This document shows, piece after piece, positions 12,456-15,032 of a DNA stretch of 15,032 nt. The position numbers and the translations under genes were made by a program. The notes below the pieces were generated by a model. It saw only the letters and a list, made by a program, of their open reading frames with translations. It made no database searches and was not told where the DNA came from. Every line of letters starts with the position of its first letter. Within the stretch, counting starts at the first letter, position 1. Source of the stretch: Ferrovibrio terrae_B (GTDB lineage Bacteria > Pseudomonadota > Alphaproteobacteria > Ferrovibrionales > Ferrovibrionaceae); contig NZ_CALRUC010000112.1 in NCBI RefSeq assembly GCF_943371255.1, positions 1-15,032 on the forward strand, read 5' to 3'.

Positions 12456-14762
12456 ATGGGCATCCGGCAGAAGCTGAATCTTGCCATCGGTGTGCTGGCC
12501 GCACTGACATTGCTTTCGAATGTGATCGGCGGCCTGTTCTTCGGCCGGGTGCAGGGCAGTTACGCCGGCATCACCACCACCAACCTGCCAGCGGTGATCA
12601 CCGCCCTCAATCTGTCTTCGCTTAGTTCCGAACTCACCGCCGGTGCCCCGGTGCTGGCCAGCGCGGCCAGCGATGCGGAGCGCGAGAAGGCGCTGGCCGA
12701 CCTCAAGGCCAAGCAGGAGCGGCTGACGCAGTCGGTCGAGACCGTGAAGGCGGCCTCGGGCGAGAGCGAAGCACAACAGATCGCCGAAATCGAAAAATCG
12801 GTCGGCATGCTCAATACGATGGTGGCGCAGATCAACCGCTCGGTGAATGCGCGCTTGGGCTATGCGCAGCAGCGCGAGGAAATGCAGGGCCGGCTGAGTG
12901 CCGACTACATTGCGTTCCAGGCGCTCATGCAGCCGTCGCTGGATCGCGCCATCTACGAGCTGCGCCAGCCGAATGCGAAACCTGAGACCGCTGATGCGGC
13001 CAATGCCCTGATCGCGGCGGGCAATGCGCTCAACCAGCTGGTCGCCACGCTGTCAGTGGCGGCGCAGGCGCCGAACAATGCCGAACTCGACAAGCTGTTC
13101 GCCGAATTCACCAAGCTGAACAGCACGGCGCTGGAAGAACTCGACTGGGCCAGCAAGCATTTCGACATCAGCGAGCTGAAAAGCACGGCCGGCAAACTGC
13201 TGGGCTATGGCCAGGGTTCCGAAAGCATGTTCGGCGTCCGTCGCGGCGAGATTCGCACCGTGACCACGGCCGGCCTGGCGCTCACCCAGGCGCGCAATGC
13301 GTCGGCCGAATTGTCCACCAAGGTGGATGCGCTGGTTTCGGCCGCGACCGAAGCCGCCGACAAGGCCGCGGCCCAGGCCGGTGGCCAAGCCACCACCGCG
13401 CAGGTCGTGCTGGTGGCGATCACCGTGTTCTGCCTTGTGATTGCCGGCCTGATCGGCCTGCTGTTCGTCGGGCCGCAGATTTCAGCGCCGATCACCCGCA
13501 TGACCGCCGCCACCCGCCGGCTCGCCGAGCGCGACTGGTCGGTGGAGCTGGCGGAAACCAGCCGCAGCGACGAGATCGGCGAAATGGCGCGCGCCGTCGA
13601 GGTGCTGAAAACCAACGGCCAGGAAAACGAGGCGCTGCAGCGCCAGGTCGAAACCGATCGCGAAACCTTCGAGCGCGAGCGCAAGGCGCAGGAAGCCCTG
13701 CTGGAACAGGCGATCGGCCAGATCGTGTCGGCGGCCACGGCCGGCGACCTGACGCGTCGTATCGACGCCAATGCCTTGCAGGGCGTGATGCAGCGGCTGG
13801 GCGGCGGCGTCAATGATCTGCTCGGCACGGTGGAGAAGGCGCTCAACGATCTGGGCAGCATGCTGGGCGCGCTGGCGCAGGGTGATCTCACCCATCGCAT
13901 CGGTGGCGGCCATCGCGGTCTGTTCCAGCAGCTTGCCAATGATGCCAACACGCTGGCCGAGAAGCTGGCCGATATCGTCGGCCGCCTCAGCCTGACGGCG
14001 GGCAATGTGCGCGACGCGGCCTCGGAGATTTCCGTCGGCAGCAACGATCTGGCGCAGCGCACCGAGCAGCAGGCCGCCAGCCTGCAGCGCACGGCCGCGT
14101 CGATGGAAGAGATCACCGCCACCGTGCGGCACAATGCGGATAATGCCCGGCAGGCCAGCAATCTGGCGGCGACGGCACGCGAAACCGCCGACAAGGGCGG
14201 CGGCGTGGTCGGTCGTGCCGTGTCGGCGATGGGCGAGATCGAAGGCAGTGCGCGCAAGATCGTCGATATCGTCGGCCTGATCGACGAGATCGCCTTCCAG
14301 ACCAACCTGCTGGCACTCAATGCCTCGGTGGAAGCGGCGCGCGCGGGCGAGGCCGGCAAGGGCTTTGCCGTGGTGGCGCAGGAGGTGCGCGGGCTTGCCC
14401 AGCGCTCGGCCGATGCCAGCAAGGAGATCAAGGCGCTGATCTCGGCATCGAACAGCCAGGTGCGCGATGGCGCCAAGCTGGTGAATGAAGCCGGCGGCAG
14501 CCTGACCGAGATCGTCGATGCGGTGAAACGCGTGGCCGGCATCATCGAGGAAATCTCGATCGCCAGTCAGGAACAGGCGTCAGGCCTGGATGAGATCAAT
14601 GACTCCGTCACCCAGATGGACGAGATGACCCAGCGCAACGGCGCCCTGGTCGAGCAGACCACCGCGTCGGCGCAGTCGCTGGCCGATCAGGCCAAGGAGC
14701 TGGCAGCCTCGATCACCTTCTTCCGGCTGGATCAGGATCCGGCGGCAAGAGCGGCGGAATAA
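12456..14762 (+). CDS. Methyl-accepting chemotaxis protein with tandem HAMP-like modules
   Basis: This 768-aa transmembrane receptor should control flagellar behaviour through CheW/CheA. TM1 (about 9-31) and TM2 (about 312-337) enclose a periplasmic region of about 280 residues that is mostly helical and alanine-rich, without a PAS or Cache signature I can see. HAMP follows TM2 and ends in 'DEIGEMARAVEVLKTN' (about 371-386). Two further HAMP-like units are marked by GDLT at 430 and 476, 46 residues apart. The signalling domain (about 505-755) contains the conserved hairpin tip 'IDEIAFQTNLLALNASVEAA' followed by 'RAGEAGKGFAVVAQEVRGLA' (from about 608). The C-terminus ends AARAAE and lacks the CheR/CheB-binding pentapeptide. 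The ATG has an excellent GGGGAGG six bases ahead. The ligand is unknown. Its last 31 bp overlap the convergent macro-domain gene. Confidence 0.94.
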   Translation: MGIRQKLNLAIGVLAALTLLSNVIGGLFFGRVQGSYAGITTTNLPAVITALNLSSLSSELTAGAPVLASAASDAEREKALADLKAKQERLTQSVETVKAASGESEAQQIAEIEKSVGMLNTMVAQINRSVNARLGYAQQREEMQGRLSADYIAFQALMQPSLDRAIYELRQPNAKPETADAANALIAAGNALNQLVATLSVAAQAPNNAELDKLFAEFTKLNSTALEELDWASKHFDISELKSTAGKLLGYGQGSESMFGVRRGEIRTVTTAGLALTQARNASAELSTKVDALVSAATEAADKAAAQAGGQATTAQVVLVAITVFCLVIAGLIGLLFVGPQISAPITRMTAATRRLAERDWSVELAETSRSDEIGEMARAVEVLKTNGQENEALQRQVETDRETFERERKAQEALLEQAIGQIVSAATAGDLTRRIDANALQGVMQRLGGGVNDLLGTVEKALNDLGSMLGALAQGDLTHRIGGGHRGLFQQLANDANTLAEKLADIVGRLSLTAGNVRDAASEISVGSNDLAQRTEQQAASLQRTAASMEEITATVRHNADNARQASNLAATARETADKGGGVVGRAVSAMGEIEGSARKIVDIVGLIDEIAFQTNLLALNASVEAARAGEAGKGFAVVAQEVRGLAQRSADASKEIKALISASNSQVRDGAKLVNEAGGSLTEIVDAVKRVAGIIEEISIASQEQASGLDEINDSVTQMDEMTQRNGALVEQTTASAQSLADQAKELAASITFFRLDQDPAARAAE

Positions 14763-15032
14763 ACCGTCGCCACCTCGGCCGAGAAGCAGCAGAACACCAC
14801 GCGGCGCGGCGCCGGCTGCGTTGTCAGCCAGGCCTGCACTTCACGCAGCGCAATCGCGGTGGCCGGCGCCAGCGGATAGCCATAGATGCCGGTCGAGATC
14901 GCCGGGAAGGCGATGCTGTCCAGATCATGGTCGCGGGCCAGCGCCAGGCTGTTGCGGTAGCAGCGCGCCAACAGCTCCGCTTCGTTGCGGCTGCCGCCAT
15001 GCCAGACCGGGCCGACGGTGTGGATCACATGG
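14732..15032 (-). CDS. Macro-domain protein, likely O-acetyl-ADP-ribose deacetylase (partial, N-terminus beyond the window)
   Basis: About 100 C-terminal residues are present. They open with HVIHTVGPVWHGG and continue with 'LARCYRNSLALA', 'IAFPAISTGIYGYPLAPAT' and a final strand 'RVVFCCFSAEVATVYSAAL'. 'IHTVGPVW' and the glycine-rich 'PAISTGIYGYP' loop are hallmarks of MacroD/YmdB-type macro domains, which bind ADP-ribose and remove O-acetyl or ADP-ribose groups. The GTG at 15028 codes for the valine in VIHTVGPVW and is not the start; the gene begins to the right of the window, so the catalytic Asn/Asp region is not visible. It converges on the chemotaxis receptor gene and overlaps its end by 31 bp. 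Confidence 0.9.
   Translation of the reverse strand, partial: HVIHTVGPVWHGGSRNEAELLARCYRNSLALARDHDLDSIAFPAISTGIYGYPLAPATAIALREVQAWLTTQPAPRRVVFCCFSAEVATVYSAALAAGS

Noticed and set aside
13205..14545. 446-codon open frame opposite the chemotaxis receptor
   Set aside because: Shadow of the strongly biased receptor coding sequence; the translation is Ser/Ala/Arg-rich low complexity with no start signal.

Overview
The window is a stretch of ordinary chromosome from a GC-rich alphaproteobacterium, most like a Rhodospirillales-type organism. The evidence is the LexA type, an SOS box of the form GTTC-N7-GTTC, the gltX / comEC / lexA neighbourhood known from many alphaproteobacteria, a ComEC without a metallo-beta-lactamase domain, and a DUF3309-like mini-protein. 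I see no prophage, insertion sequence, CRISPR array, tRNA or rRNA. The exact species is not readable from the sequence.

Left part (1-2672, all on the minus strand): a tungstate ABC importer in the unusual order tupB-tupC-tupA. It is followed by the first 61 codons of an NTF2/SnoaL-like protein whose ribosome binding site lies in a hairpin. A perfect 14-bp inverted repeat (2634-2665) overlaps the predicted -35 element of the tup promoter and is a good operator candidate. 2680-4895: a sulfur (or selenium) handling group with ccdA and a YeeE/YedE transporter on the minus strand and a divergent tusA on the plus strand. Their two predicted promoters overlap within about 40 bp of AT-rich DNA. 4992-5623: an unrecognised 69-aa protein translationally coupled to a SPOR-like lipoprotein.

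Middle part: an unrecognised 306-aa protein with a C-terminal helix-turn-helix-like segment (5796-6716, plus) ends one base from a convergent RBBP9/YdeN-type serine hydrolase, which overlaps the end of gltX (both minus). comEC diverges from gltX and is followed by a DUF3309-like membrane mini-protein.

Right part: lexA (minus) has a clear intrinsic terminator and a textbook autoregulated promoter with an SOS box. A 355-bp intergenic region separates it from a 768-aa methyl-accepting chemotaxis protein (plus). The 3' end of that gene overlaps, antiparallel, the 3' end of a macro-domain gene that runs off the right edge.

Functionally, tungstate uptake, TusA, the YeeE/YedE transporter and CcdA could together support sulfurated W/Mo enzymes, but that link is an inference from adjacency. 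The points most worth a second look are the hairpin over the NTF2-like start, the tup operator candidate, the W/S gene grouping, the 306-aa unknown and the 69-aa/lipoprotein pair. I found nothing that by itself demonstrates a new system.
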